This document shows positions 14,736-23,470 of a DNA stretch of 32,758 nucleotides, in pieces (position 1 is the stretch's first letter; each line of letters opens with the position of its first letter). A model generated the notes under the pieces. It worked only from the letters and a program-made list of their open reading frames with translations. It was not told where the DNA came from and did no database searches. Made by a program: the position numbers and the translations under genes. Source of the DNA: an uncultured Geobacteraceae bacterium (GTDB lineage: Bacteria > Desulfobacterota > Desulfuromonadia > Geobacterales > Pseudopelobacteraceae); assembly GCA_903845365.1 (NCBI GenBank), contig CAIMXI010000005.1:1-32758 (forward strand). Reading direction: 5' to 3'.

Positions 14736-16899
14736 GAGTGATACTCATTTCTGCCGGTGTCAGGCCGGCGCCTTCCATCTGCTCAATCAGACGCGCCAGA
14801 CCGCTTTCCAGAACCGGAACCGCGCCATCATTTTCAGCGGTTATGGTAACGGCAACGGCGCTGCCGTCAAGCTTAAGCAGCGCGGTGACCGGCCCCAGGT
14901 TTGGCAGAGTGACCGTCACACTGGTCGCCCAACTCCGCTCACGGCCGCCGGACTTGTTACGCCCTTCATCCTTTTGGGCAACTCTCCACTCAAGCTGCTG
15001 GCCGGGGAAAAGATCGCCTCGAAACAGAAGCTGGCCATTTTGCAGCGCAGTCAACTGTTCGTTAACCACCGGCAGAGAACGAAGATCAGCGATGCCGTCA
15101 TGCCCCATACTGACGCCAGCCTTTTTAATAGCCGCCATAATTTCCGTTGAGCCGACTCGAACGTTGCCTCGAGGCGGATCCTCAACAACTACCTCCTGCT
15201 GCTGCATTCCCGCTTGTGCCAGGCGGGGAGACAAGCGCCCCTGCGGCTCTTTTAGAATATCTTCAAGCGAATAGCTGCCGCCAAACCAGCGAGCAAGATG
15301 TGATTCATAAAACAGACCGCTCTCGCGCAGCCCCTGCTGGAGTTCTCTCCCTAGCAGTTGCGCATCTGTCGTCGGCCCGGACAGCAGGGTACGCAAAACC
15401 CCGAGCGTCTCCCTTGTAGGCACCTGAGCGGCCGATTCTCCCAGAAAGCTGCTCAGCCATCGACCGGCATCACTGACCTTTGACTCTCCCGGCCTGCCGA
15501 AACGAGCCATCAGGAAGGTCTGCCGTGGCTCTCCGGTAATGAAGAAGAGATCGATCATGTCGCCACGTCCCACCCCTTTCGGCATAATGAACTCCATGAC
15601 CTGCTGTGCCACCTGCACGGAAAAACGCCCGCCACCCAGAGCGGCTAAAACTTCTCCTTTAAGCTGTTGACCAGGGACAAATGAGCTGACCTGGCTCTGT
15701 TGATTCAGAGATTCGAGCAGTGCCAGACGATTTCCTTTGATCACCGCCTGAAGAAGTTTGGCCATATCATCATTTAACACAACTCCGTTTCCTGAAAGCG
15801 GAGGTGACGGTGCGGCAATAGGCACTGCAACAGCGGCAGGGAGCTCCGCTGCTGTTCGTCCAGTCATCTTATACGTCTTCGCTTCATCAGAAATAATGCT
15901 GAGCGCGGGCGAATTCGGGGGAAGACTCTTCAATACCGTATTTAACCGATCCAGCACATATTGCTGTTGGCTGGAGACACCCCCTTCGCTATGTTCCAGG
16001 ACACTCAGCCAGCGCCCGGCCTCGCTTAACTGGGGAGGGGAGGCGTCGGGGACGCTCCTTCCAAGTGCAAAAGCCGGTTTCGGCTCGGAAGAGAGATAGG
16101 TCAGACGGAGGATCTCACCAGGCACGACTGTTTGCGGAATCCGCAACTCCAGCATCGTACCGGCTACCTGAACCATCGATCTGCCGCCAGAGAGCGTGCC
16201 GACGACGGTGGCATTGACCTCTTCACCCGGAATAAGCGGCAAAGTCGTCGTCGGATTGGTGGTCGCTTCAATCACAGTGAAACGTGAATTCTGAGCGATG
16301 CTTCTTAGAATCTGAGCCGCATTTGTTTCAAACGTCGCCAGACGCGCCTGATCAGGCGTGCCTCCACCAACCACTGCTTCTCTTGTCGCTTTTGCAGCGA
16401 CTCCGCTACGCCCGGAACTATATGTCAGAGCCTCATCGAGCAGATTGGCGAGCACGGCGGTTTCGCCCGACGAACGCCGCAACAGGTCGCCGACGCTTTG
16501 CAAAGAGGTACGAAGTTGGGGGTCGTCGTCGATGATCTGCTCGCTGGAAACCAGTATGCTTAACAAGCGGGAGGCGTCTGAAAGCGCAACCGGTGGCGGC
16601 GCAACTCCCACCTGGCGAGCGATAGCGAACGTCGAGCGTGGCCCTGCGGCGATATATGTCATCTCCAGAGTCTGTCCGGTGCGAACCGCCATCGGCAGTT
16701 CCAGATTGAAGCGCTCCTTGCCAACCCCAATCTGAACCCGATTATCGGCCAGCAGAGACAACACGACGGCATTTACCCGTTGGCCGGGCGTCAGCAGAGT
16801 AACTTCCTCTAAATTCTGATCTGCGGTGACAAACGAGATGTTTGAGGCGCGCGCCAGAATGTTAAAAACCTGCTGCTGGATGTCCGATGCTGCGGCCAT
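14722..16899 (-). CDS. FliK-like protein with a three-times-repeated domain
   Basis: 725 residues, no signal peptide or membrane helix. Three similar blocks recur. The first element is at about 37-95 (PGQRVNAVV...FAIAR), 224-281 (PGEEVNATV...FALGR) and 409-466 (PGQQLKGEV...FLMAR). Each is followed by a helix with the pattern D/EAGRWLS (108-116, 293-300, 477-484). A partial fourth element, FPGQQLEW, occurs at 631-638. The last part (about 655-720: TSVTVTLPNLGPVTALLKLDG, VLESGLARLIEQMEGAGLTPAEMSI) resembles the FliK C-terminal (Flg_hook) domain that interacts with FlhB. Its partner is the FlhB-like gene just downstream, as in the ylqG-ylqH pair of Bacillus. The precise function is unknown. Confidence 0.72.
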   Translation of the reverse strand: MAAASDIQQQVFNILARASNISFVTADQNLEEVTLLTPGQRVNAVVLSLLADNRVQIGVGKERFNLELPMAVRTGQTLEMTYIAAGPRSTFAIARQVGVAPPPVALSDASRLLSILVSSEQIIDDDPQLRTSLQSVGDLLRRSSGETAVLANLLDEALTYSSGRSGVAAKATREAVVGGGTPDQARLATFETNAAQILRSIAQNSRFTVIEATTNPTTTLPLIPGEEVNATVVGTLSGGRSMVQVAGTMLELRIPQTVVPGEILRLTYLSSEPKPAFALGRSVPDASPPQLSEAGRWLSVLEHSEGGVSSQQQYVLDRLNTVLKSLPPNSPALSIISDEAKTYKMTGRTAAELPAAVAVPIAAPSPPLSGNGVVLNDDMAKLLQAVIKGNRLALLESLNQQSQVSSFVPGQQLKGEVLAALGGGRFSVQVAQQVMEFIMPKGVGRGDMIDLFFITGEPRQTFLMARFGRPGESKVSDAGRWLSSFLGESAAQVPTRETLGVLRTLLSGPTTDAQLLGRELQQGLRESGLFYESHLARWFGGSYSLEDILKEPQGRLSPRLAQAGMQQQEVVVEDPPRGNVRVGSTEIMAAIKKAGVSMGHDGIADLRSLPVVNEQLTALQNGQLLFRGDLFPGQQLEWRVAQKDEGRNKSGGRERSWATSVTVTLPNLGPVTALLKLDGSAVAVTITAENDGAVPVLESGLARLIEQMEGAGLTPAEMSITHAAA

Positions 16900-16917
16900 A
16901 CTAACCTCTTGTCATTA

Positions 16918-18129
16918 TTACTTTATCAACTGATTCAATTCAAAAATCGGCAGCAGCACCGCCAGCACCACGATACCTACCGCCAGCCCCATCGCCAGAA
17001 CAAGCAGCGGCTCCATCAGCCCCATCAGGCGGGTCAGGCGGGTACTGAACTCGCGCTCGTAGGCGACCCCCGCCTTTACCAGCATCTCTTCCAGATTGCC
17101 CCCCTTCTCACCGACTCCCGCGAGATGAACAAGAAGGGGCGGAAAAAGCAGGCTCTTCTTCAGACTGCCGGAGAGGCTCCCCCCCTGCGCAACCTCTTCC
17201 ATTACGCCACGCAGAAAAGAGCGATAAACCCGGTTGACCACCACCTCGCCGGTAATCTCCAGCGCCTTCATAATCGGTACCCCGCTGGAGAGGAGCAGTC
17301 CAAGAACCCGGGCAAAGCGCGACAGAATAAGGCGCTGCAGCATTCCTCCGGCCATAGGCAGCCTCAGCAGCAGGGCATCACGTTTCAGGCGCAGGTCATC
17401 TCGCTTCATGGCGGTGCGATAAAGGGGCACTGAGGCAATTATCAGGGCGGTAGGGATCCACCAATATCCCTGCAGGAAATGACTGACTTTGATCAGGATG
17501 ATGGTAATGAGCGGCAGGGCTGCTTTGCTGTCTTCAAAAATGGTTACTATGCGGGGGATAACGACGGTCAGCAGGAAGAGCATTACCCCTCCTCCGACAA
17601 AAACCATCAAAATGGGGTACGCCAGGGCGGAGGTCACTTTGCTGCGAACCTGCTCCTGCTCTTCAAGAAAATCGGCAAGACGCTCCAGAACCACGTCAAG
17701 AGCGCCCCCCGCCTCACCGGCCGCCACCATACTGACGTAACTCTCGCCGAAAATATCCGGCTCGGCTGCCAGAGCCCGTGAAAGCGCGGCTCCTTCGGCA
17801 ATGCGCTCCTTTACCCGGACGAGAGCCTGACGGAGCGGCCCGTTTTCCTCCTGCTCGCAGAGCGAACCCATCGCCTCAAACAGCGGGATGGATGAGGCGA
17901 CCAGAGTGGCAAGCCGCCGTGTAAAAAGGGAGAGATCTTCAGCGGAAACTCCCTTGCGGAAGGAGAATGATCCGGCGCGGCTTTGAGCGCCACCCTCTTC
18001 CACCACCTCACGCGGCAGCAGCCCTTTGCCTTTAAGCTGCTGCGTCGCCTGTCGTTCGGAGTCTGCCTCAAGAGTGCCGGAGACGGATGAACCGGTGGCA
18101 CTATAAGCTTTATAGCGGAACGTCGGCAT
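16918..18129 (-). CDS. gspF: Type II secretion inner-membrane platform protein GspF
   Basis: 403 residues from the ATG at 18129 (MPTFRYKAYSATG), the conserved GspF start with AGGA just upstream; a longer frame to 18204 lies wholly inside gspE coding sequence and is not used. Two T2SSF domains (about 65-190 and 270-395) each carry the typical FTRRLATLVASSIPLFEA and LSRFARVLGLLLSSGVPI segments. There are transmembrane helices near 170-190, 220-240 and 370-400. GspF/PilC proteins form the membrane base on which the pseudopilus is assembled by GspE. The start overlaps the end of gspE by 20 bases. Confidence 0.95.
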   Translation of the reverse strand: MPTFRYKAYSATGSSVSGTLEADSERQATQQLKGKGLLPREVVEEGGAQSRAGSFSFRKGVSAEDLSLFTRRLATLVASSIPLFEAMGSLCEQEENGPLRQALVRVKERIAEGAALSRALAAEPDIFGESYVSMVAAGEAGGALDVVLERLADFLEEQEQVRSKVTSALAYPILMVFVGGGVMLFLLTVVIPRIVTIFEDSKAALPLITIILIKVSHFLQGYWWIPTALIIASVPLYRTAMKRDDLRLKRDALLLRLPMAGGMLQRLILSRFARVLGLLLSSGVPIMKALEITGEVVVNRVYRSFLRGVMEEVAQGGSLSGSLKKSLLFPPLLVHLAGVGEKGGNLEEMLVKAGVAYEREFSTRLTRLMGLMEPLLVLAMGLAVGIVVLAVLLPIFELNQLIK

Positions 18130-19687
18130 AATCGTCCTGGGTAACGCGCAGAACCTCTTCGATGGTGGTAATCCCGGCGGCAGCACGGGCAATGCCGTCG
18201 TCACGCAGCGTCTTCATGCCGTGGGCAACCGCGTATTCCTTGATCTCTCCGGCATGCGACCGGCGAATAATCATCGAGCAGAGCTCCTGATCAATAGGCA
18301 TTATTTCGTAGATGGCTGTCCGGCCAAGCGTGCCGAGGCCAAAGCAGGCATCACACCCCCGGCCACGATACAGTCGTTTCGGCAGGGTTACGCCGGCGTA
18401 CTGCTCCACCGGTCGATACTCTTCGCTGCAGTGAGGGCAGATCACCCGCACAAGGCGCTGAGCGACTACGGCTGAGAGTGAGGAGGCGATCATGAACGGT
18501 TCGATCCCCATATCAACCAGACGGGTTACGGCGGTGGCGGCATCGTTGGTATGAAGCGTCGAGAGTACCAGGTGGCCGGTCAAGCTGGCCTGAATGGCTA
18601 TTTCAGCCGTTTCGGCGTCACGAATTTCGCCGACCATGATGATGTCAGGATCCTGACGCAGAATGGAACGGAGGCCACTGGCGAAGGTAAGATCTATTTT
18701 GGGGTTGACCTGAATCTGGCCAATCCCTCTGATCTGGTATTCGATCGGGTCTTCAATGGTGATAATGTTTTTTTCGCTGGAATTGACCTTGTTCAGCGCC
18801 GCGTAAAGCGTCGTCGATTTACCGCTGCCGGTCGGTCCGGTCACCAGAATGATGCCGCTTGTGCGGTTCAGCATCCGCTCCAGCGTGTGCACCCCCTGAT
18901 CTCCCAGACCGATGTCGGCCAGAGAAAGGATCCCTTTTTTCTTGTCCAACAGACGCAGCACGCCCCGCTCTCCATAGTAGGTAGGGATGATGGAGACGCG
19001 AATATCGACATCGCGACCAGCGACCCTCACTCGGATACGGCCATCCTGCGGCAGACGCTTCTCGGCAATGTTGAGACCAGCCATGATCTTTATGCGTGAG
19101 AGTAGAGCGTCCTGGATAATTTTGGGGGGAGAGAGCTTTTCGTAGAGGATGCCGTCGATACGAAAACGTACCAGCAGATCCCGTTCGTACGGTTCGATAT
19201 GGACGTCGCTGACCCGTTCCTTTACCGCTTCGGAAAGAATAGAATTCAGCAACCGGATGACCGGAGCTTCGTCAGAGAGATCGAGCAGGTCGGTAGGATT
19301 GTTCAGTTCGGTGGCAACCGTCGAGAGATCTTCCCCCTGCAGCTCCTGCAAAACTTCGCGGGCGGTTCCGGAGACAGCGGCGTAGACATGGTTTATGGTA
19401 TCTGCCAGCAGAGATGCGGGAACCAGCACCGCTTCGACCGGTTTGCCAAACAGCAGCCGCAGTTCGTCGAGCTGCAACATTCCGGCTGCGCTGGAGACTG
19501 CAACCCTTATGACGCCATCAACTTCGTGCAGCGGCAAAATGGAGTTGGCGCGGGCGAACGTCAACGGGAGCTGGTTAAGAAGTCCCGAATCGACCTCTTC
19601 ATTGCTGATTTCAAACAGACATGATATTCCCAACCTTGCGGCTATCGCCCGCAATTCATCCGGGGAGTTTGCAGTATCAGCACTCAT
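18110..19687 (-). CDS. gspE: Type II secretion ATPase GspE
   Basis: 525 residues. An N-terminal GspE/MshEN-like domain (about 1-110) is followed by the core ATPase. Visible motifs are Walker A GPTGSGKST (284-292), the Asp box ITIEDPIEY, Walker B DPDIIMVGEIRD (346-357), and the His box LTGHLVLSTLHTND. The tetracysteine zinc site CPHC...CDAC (417-420, 445-448) is typical of GspE and type IV pilus PilB ATPases. It powers pseudopilus assembly at the inner membrane. The ATG overlaps the gspD stop by four bases (ATGA). Placement between gspD and gspF favours GspE over PilB. Confidence 0.95.
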   Translation of the reverse strand: MSADTANSPDELRAIAARLGISCLFEISNEEVDSGLLNQLPLTFARANSILPLHEVDGVIRVAVSSAAGMLQLDELRLLFGKPVEAVLVPASLLADTINHVYAAVSGTAREVLQELQGEDLSTVATELNNPTDLLDLSDEAPVIRLLNSILSEAVKERVSDVHIEPYERDLLVRFRIDGILYEKLSPPKIIQDALLSRIKIMAGLNIAEKRLPQDGRIRVRVAGRDVDIRVSIIPTYYGERGVLRLLDKKKGILSLADIGLGDQGVHTLERMLNRTSGIILVTGPTGSGKSTTLYAALNKVNSSEKNIITIEDPIEYQIRGIGQIQVNPKIDLTFASGLRSILRQDPDIIMVGEIRDAETAEIAIQASLTGHLVLSTLHTNDAATAVTRLVDMGIEPFMIASSLSAVVAQRLVRVICPHCSEEYRPVEQYAGVTLPKRLYRGRGCDACFGLGTLGRTAIYEIMPIDQELCSMIIRRSHAGEIKEYAVAHGMKTLRDDGIARAAAGITTIEEVLRVTQDDYADVPL

Positions 19688-21588
19688 TTGCCGGAAATCT
19701 CTTTTTGGACATCAACAGCGTCGGTTTTGTTCGCCGTTTCCCCAAACGTCTGGCGCTGAATGCGAGTCATTTCGGCGAAGTCGGCAGCATCCTTGACGAT
19801 GTGTGGCGTCAGCAGGATCATAAGATTAGTTTTGCTGCGTTTTTTTGTCTTGGACTTAAATAGCCACCCCAACAGCGGAATATCTCCAAGTAACGGCACC
19901 TTAGTGATCGTTTCATTTTCTTTGTCCTGAATCAAGCCACCAATCACAACTGTTTCATTATCTTTTATGACAACACTCGTTTTAGCCGAGCGCTTGGTAG
20001 TGACTAAATCGATAGCTCCTGTTGTAGCAGTATCTTTAACCGCCGAAATTTCCTGGTTGATATCCATTCGGATATAATCACCTTCGCTAATCTGAGGTTT
20101 TATTTTGAGATTGATGCCGATGTCCTTACGCTCAACGGATTCGGTAGTGCCAAAAGTACTCTGCGTTGCTGAAGCCTTGAAAGGGACATTCTCACCTACA
20201 ATAATTTCCGCCTCTTTATTGTCTGAAGTCAGTATATTTGGAGTAGAGAGCACATTAAGTAAACCGTTGGTGTCCAAGGCTTTGAGTACTGCTGAAACAT
20301 TAATCGGGCTTGCAGTGAAGATTGCACTCCCCCCCACAGAAGTAGGAATTTTGCTCAATATAGTGGCGAGGGTTCCAAGAGGATCGTACATACCAGCAAC
20401 TGTGAGATTGTTATTAGGAGTGCCACCACCAATTACGCCGGTTTGCAGACCAAATTCATTGGATTTATCGAGCGACACTTCAGCTATCAGCACCTGCACA
20501 AAAACCTGCTTGCTCCGACGGTCAAGTTTTTTAATGACCTGAGTGAGTTCGGCAAAATCGGTCGGTGAGGCCATGATGACGAGCGAATTGGAGGCCTTGT
20601 CAGGGGTGATGGTAATTTTGCCGCTATCGAACGGCGATGCTTGTGGCGCTGCTCCCGGTTGCTGAGCGGAAATGCCTTTGACGACGCCGTCAAGCACTTT
20701 TGCCATCTCGGTGGCGTCGGTATTCTCCAGATAATAGACATTAACCTTGCTGCTGGCTTCACGGGGAGTTACATCCAGCTTTGCAACCAGTTCCCGAATC
20801 GCCTTCTTGTTTGTTTCATTGCCGAAAATCAGCAGGGCATTTAGTCGTGAATCAGTCAGAACGCTTGTTGTGCTGGCACTCGCGCCTCGAGCGGCAGGTT
20901 GAGCGCCCGGTTTGGCATCAGCACCCCCCAGCCACTGCTGAACAATTCTTGCCGTCGTTTCAGCCGAAGCGTTTTTGAGAAAGATAATTTCAAGCCCTTC
21001 CCTGGTGCGCTCCGTGTCTATCGTCTTCAGCAGGCCGTGCAGCTTGCGGATATTGATGGCGGAATCAACCATTAACAGCAGATTTCCGGGACCAAAAGCC
21101 GAGATGTGTCCATCTTTTGATATCATCGGCTGCAGAAAGGTCACCGCTTCCTGGGCAGTTATATATTCCAGTTCGGTCACCTGGGCGACGTAGCTCTCGT
21201 TGACAGGCAGCGTATCCCCATCCTTGAGCACGGAAAAAGTGGACTGCTTGACGCCGGCCGCCGGCACGATCTTCGCTGTTTTACCGCTCTGCAAAACAGT
21301 GAAACCCTTAAGTTCGAGAACGGAGGTAAAGACATTATACGCCTCTTCGACTGAGAGCTTGGCCGGAGAGTAGACCGAGATTTTCCCTTTGACGCGGTCA
21401 TCGAGGATGAAATTTTTGCCGGTCAGGTCGCTGATGAACTTCACCATTGTGGCAATATCCACCTCGTTGAAGTTAAGCACTACTCCCTTGACTTCAGCGG
21501 CCTGAAGCGGCGAGAAAAGAGCCATATTCAGTGACAGGATACAAATCGTGCGTAGTAAATAACGTGTCAAGCGTACCTCCAAATTCAT
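19684..21588 (-). CDS. gspD: Type II secretion outer-membrane secretin GspD
   Basis: 634 residues. A signal peptide at 1-30 (LLRTICILSLNMALFSPLQA) precedes the N0 domain (VVLNFNEVDIATMVKFISDLTGKNFILDD). N1-N3 domains follow, with repeated NALLIFGNETNKKAIRELVAKLD and SLVIMASPTDFAELTQVIKKLD segments. The secretin core holds VLSTPNILTSDNKEAEIIVGENVPF and ends with the signature VPLLGDIPLLGWLFKS...LMILLTPHIV. It forms the gated outer-membrane channel of the system. Length is normal; no pilotin-binding S domain is obvious beyond a short charged tail. It overlaps gspC and gspE by four bases on each side. Confidence 0.95.
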   Translation of the reverse strand: MNLEVRLTRYLLRTICILSLNMALFSPLQAAEVKGVVLNFNEVDIATMVKFISDLTGKNFILDDRVKGKISVYSPAKLSVEEAYNVFTSVLELKGFTVLQSGKTAKIVPAAGVKQSTFSVLKDGDTLPVNESYVAQVTELEYITAQEAVTFLQPMISKDGHISAFGPGNLLLMVDSAINIRKLHGLLKTIDTERTREGLEIIFLKNASAETTARIVQQWLGGADAKPGAQPAARGASASTTSVLTDSRLNALLIFGNETNKKAIRELVAKLDVTPREASSKVNVYYLENTDATEMAKVLDGVVKGISAQQPGAAPQASPFDSGKITITPDKASNSLVIMASPTDFAELTQVIKKLDRRSKQVFVQVLIAEVSLDKSNEFGLQTGVIGGGTPNNNLTVAGMYDPLGTLATILSKIPTSVGGSAIFTASPINVSAVLKALDTNGLLNVLSTPNILTSDNKEAEIIVGENVPFKASATQSTFGTTESVERKDIGINLKIKPQISEGDYIRMDINQEISAVKDTATTGAIDLVTTKRSAKTSVVIKDNETVVIGGLIQDKENETITKVPLLGDIPLLGWLFKSKTKKRSKTNLMILLTPHIVKDAADFAEMTRIQRQTFGETANKTDAVDVQKEISGK

Positions 21589-22466
21589 CGTATATCGTAA
21601 TTCAACGTCTGTGGCTGGCCATCCCGTATGATATCGAGTTTCAGCCGGCTCTGCCCTTTGAGGGCAATAAACGATTGCAGCGCTTTATCAGGTGAATCCA
21701 TTGGGAAATCATTCAGACTCAGCAAAACATCGCCATTTTTGATGCCGATCATTGCAAACAGGCCATTCGGTTTTACCTCTGACGCCTTGAATCCCTCGAC
21801 CTTGCCATCTTTCTGGCTCGGGAGCAGGCGGGCATCGCTCATCGCCTGAGCCGGATTATCCAGCGTGGCATTAAGCGTCCGCTGGTCTATAACGAAGCTG
21901 CCTCCACCTGTGCTGGTCACACCTGTAGTTGAATGCGCCGCTACCGGTGCGGGCTGACTGGCCGGGACTGCCAGCGGCGGCGTCATCGGTGTCAGAAGTT
22001 CCACCTTCTTGTTATTGATAACGATGAAGGCCCGTTCCCTGGTCACCTCCGTCAGCCGCCCGGCATCAAACACCGTATCTCCAAGGCGAAACACCCGCTC
22101 TTCCTGTTTTGTCGTATGCCGAACCAGAGCAAAGGTCTCGCGAAATGAGCCAACCACCGTGCCGAGCAGCATCAGTTCGGCAGGCGCAGTCACCGGGACA
22201 ACCACCTGCGCCGCCGGAGCATTCGAGATGTAAGTGAGCGCGCCGGTCGTTGCCGAACCGAATAAGCCGGTCGTAAGTATCGGAGCATAGAATGAAAGGT
22301 CTTCAGTGCGTGAAGGGGGAGCTGGCGGAGCGGCAGTCGGAGCGCCTCCTTTGGGCTGAAATGCTTTGCCGAGTCTGGCTGAGAGCCGTCCAGTGGTTAT
22401 CCCCGCCAACAACGCAATGATGGTGATTCCAAGAAGGCAGTTTATGATTGTAACGATACGCGTCAT
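21585..22466 (-). CDS. gspC: Type II secretion inner-membrane protein GspC (PDZ type)
   Basis: 293 residues from the ATG at 22466, which shares one base with the dapF stop (TAATG); a longer frame to 22538 lies inside dapF and is rejected. There is one N-terminal membrane anchor (about 5-25), a Pro/Ala-rich linker, and a homology-region domain (about 60-160: LLGTVVGSFRETFALVRH, VFRLGDTVFDAGRLTEVTRERAFIVINN). A C-terminal PDZ-like domain spans about 200-293 (GLFAMIGIKNGDVLLSLNDFPM, LKLDIIRDGQPQTLNYDIR). GspC links the inner platform to the GspD secretin N0 domain and contributes to substrate selection. Confidence 0.92.
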   Translation of the reverse strand: MTRIVTIINCLLGITIIALLAGITTGRLSARLGKAFQPKGGAPTAAPPAPPSRTEDLSFYAPILTTGLFGSATTGALTYISNAPAAQVVVPVTAPAELMLLGTVVGSFRETFALVRHTTKQEERVFRLGDTVFDAGRLTEVTRERAFIVINNKKVELLTPMTPPLAVPASQPAPVAAHSTTGVTSTGGGSFVIDQRTLNATLDNPAQAMSDARLLPSQKDGKVEGFKASEVKPNGLFAMIGIKNGDVLLSLNDFPMDSPDKALQSFIALKGQSRLKLDIIRDGQPQTLNYDIR

Positions 22467-23302
22467 TACAGTGCTATTTCCCCGCTGAACACTTCCACCG
22501 CCGGACCGGTCATGTAAATGCAGCCATCTTCGGCCCATTCCATTTCAAGGTCGCCGCCCAAGAGATGATTGAGGAGCTTTTTCTCTGTCAGCTCATTCAG
22601 TACGCAAGCTGCAGTCACAGCACTAGAACCGGTGCCGCACGCCAGTGTTTCTCCTGCGCCCCGCTCCCAGGTACGCTGCCTGATTTCCGTACGTGAGACG
22701 ATCTGGATAAATTCAACGTTAGTCCTGCGTGGAAATAGAGAATTGTTTTCAATCAGCGGCCCATATGTCGTCACCGGGAAATTGGCAACATCATCGACAA
22801 AAATGACACAGTGCGGGTTCCCCATTGAAGCGCAGGTAATTTTGAAAGTTTTGTCCAGCACCGTCAGCTCTTCCGCGACCACATGAGCTGCAGGATCACC
22901 AGTCATCGGGATCTCGCCCCTCGTCAGGCGTGGCGGCCCCATATTGACTCGTACCTTCTCGATCTTGCCATCTGTTCCGGGAAAAAGTTGCAGGGTCAGG
23001 ATACCGGCGCCGGTTTCAGCAGTTATTTCGGTACTCGTCACAATGCCGTGGTCGTAAGCGTATTTTGCAACGCAGCGGATACCGTTGCCGCACATTTCCG
23101 ATTCAGAGCCGTCCGAGTTAAACATGCGCATCCGCACATCAGCCACCTCGGACGGCATTATCAGGATCAACCCGTCCGAACCGATGCCAAAATTACGGTT
23201 TGAGACTCGTATTGCCATCTGTTGCGGGTCGCTGACCGTCTCTTCAAAACAGTTCACATAGACATAGTCATTACCTGCACCCTGCATTTTGGTGAATTTC
23301 AT
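22466..23302 (-). CDS. dapF: Diaminopimelate epimerase DapF
   Basis: 278 residues with the two catalytic cysteines of the family in place: C71 in [13 protein letters not shown] and C222 in [10 protein letters not shown]. The N-terminal [16 protein letters not shown] motif is also present. The enzyme converts LL-diaminopimelate to meso-diaminopimelate, the precursor of lysine and of peptidoglycan cross-links. It is the first gene of the minus-strand unit that continues into gspC. The opposite-strand neighbour mtgA is also a peptidoglycan gene; the two diverge from the 168-base gap at 23303-23470. Confidence 0.97.
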   Translation of the reverse strand: MKFTKMQGAGNDYVYVNCFEETVSDPQQMAIRVSNRNFGIGSDGLILIMPSEVADVRMRMFNSDGSESEMCGNGIRCVAKYAYDHGIVTSTEITAETGAGILTLQLFPGTDGKIEKVRVNMGPPRLTRGEIPMTGDPAAHVVAEELTVLDKTFKITCASMGNPHCVIFVDDVANFPVTTYGPLIENNSLFPRRTNVEFIQIVSRTEIRQRTWERGAGETLACGTGSSAVTAACVLNELTEKKLLNHLLGGDLEMEWAEDGCIYMTGPAVEVFSGEIAL

Positions 23303-23340
23303 CGTCCTTTATCCCCTTGTCGATTCAAACTTCGCCGCGC

Positions 23341-23369
23341 AACATAGCAAAAATAGAGCGGTGCAACAA
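23341..23369 (-). promoter_or_regulatory. Candidate sigma-70 promoter for the dapF-gsp unit
   Basis: On the minus strand TTGTTG (23364-23369) and TATGTT (23341-23346) are spaced by 17 bases, about 40 bases before the dapF ATG. Both hexamers match only in part. No comparably clear promoter for mtgA was seen on the other strand of this gap. Confidence 0.35.
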
Positions 23370-23470
23370 GCTATTTTCCGCCTGTTTTCCGGCAGTTCAA
23401 GGGAGTAAAGGGTGTTCGGCAGACAAAAACAGTTCCCGCTGCCTCGATATTCTGCTAAATATACCACTGC

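Noticed and set aside
18130..18204. N-terminal extension of gspF
   Set aside because: It lies in gspE coding sequence; homologues begin at MPTFRYKA and an RBS stands before that ATG.
22467..22538. N-terminal extension of gspC
   Set aside because: It is antiphase coding inside dapF; the TAATG junction at 22466 gives the expected membrane-anchor start.
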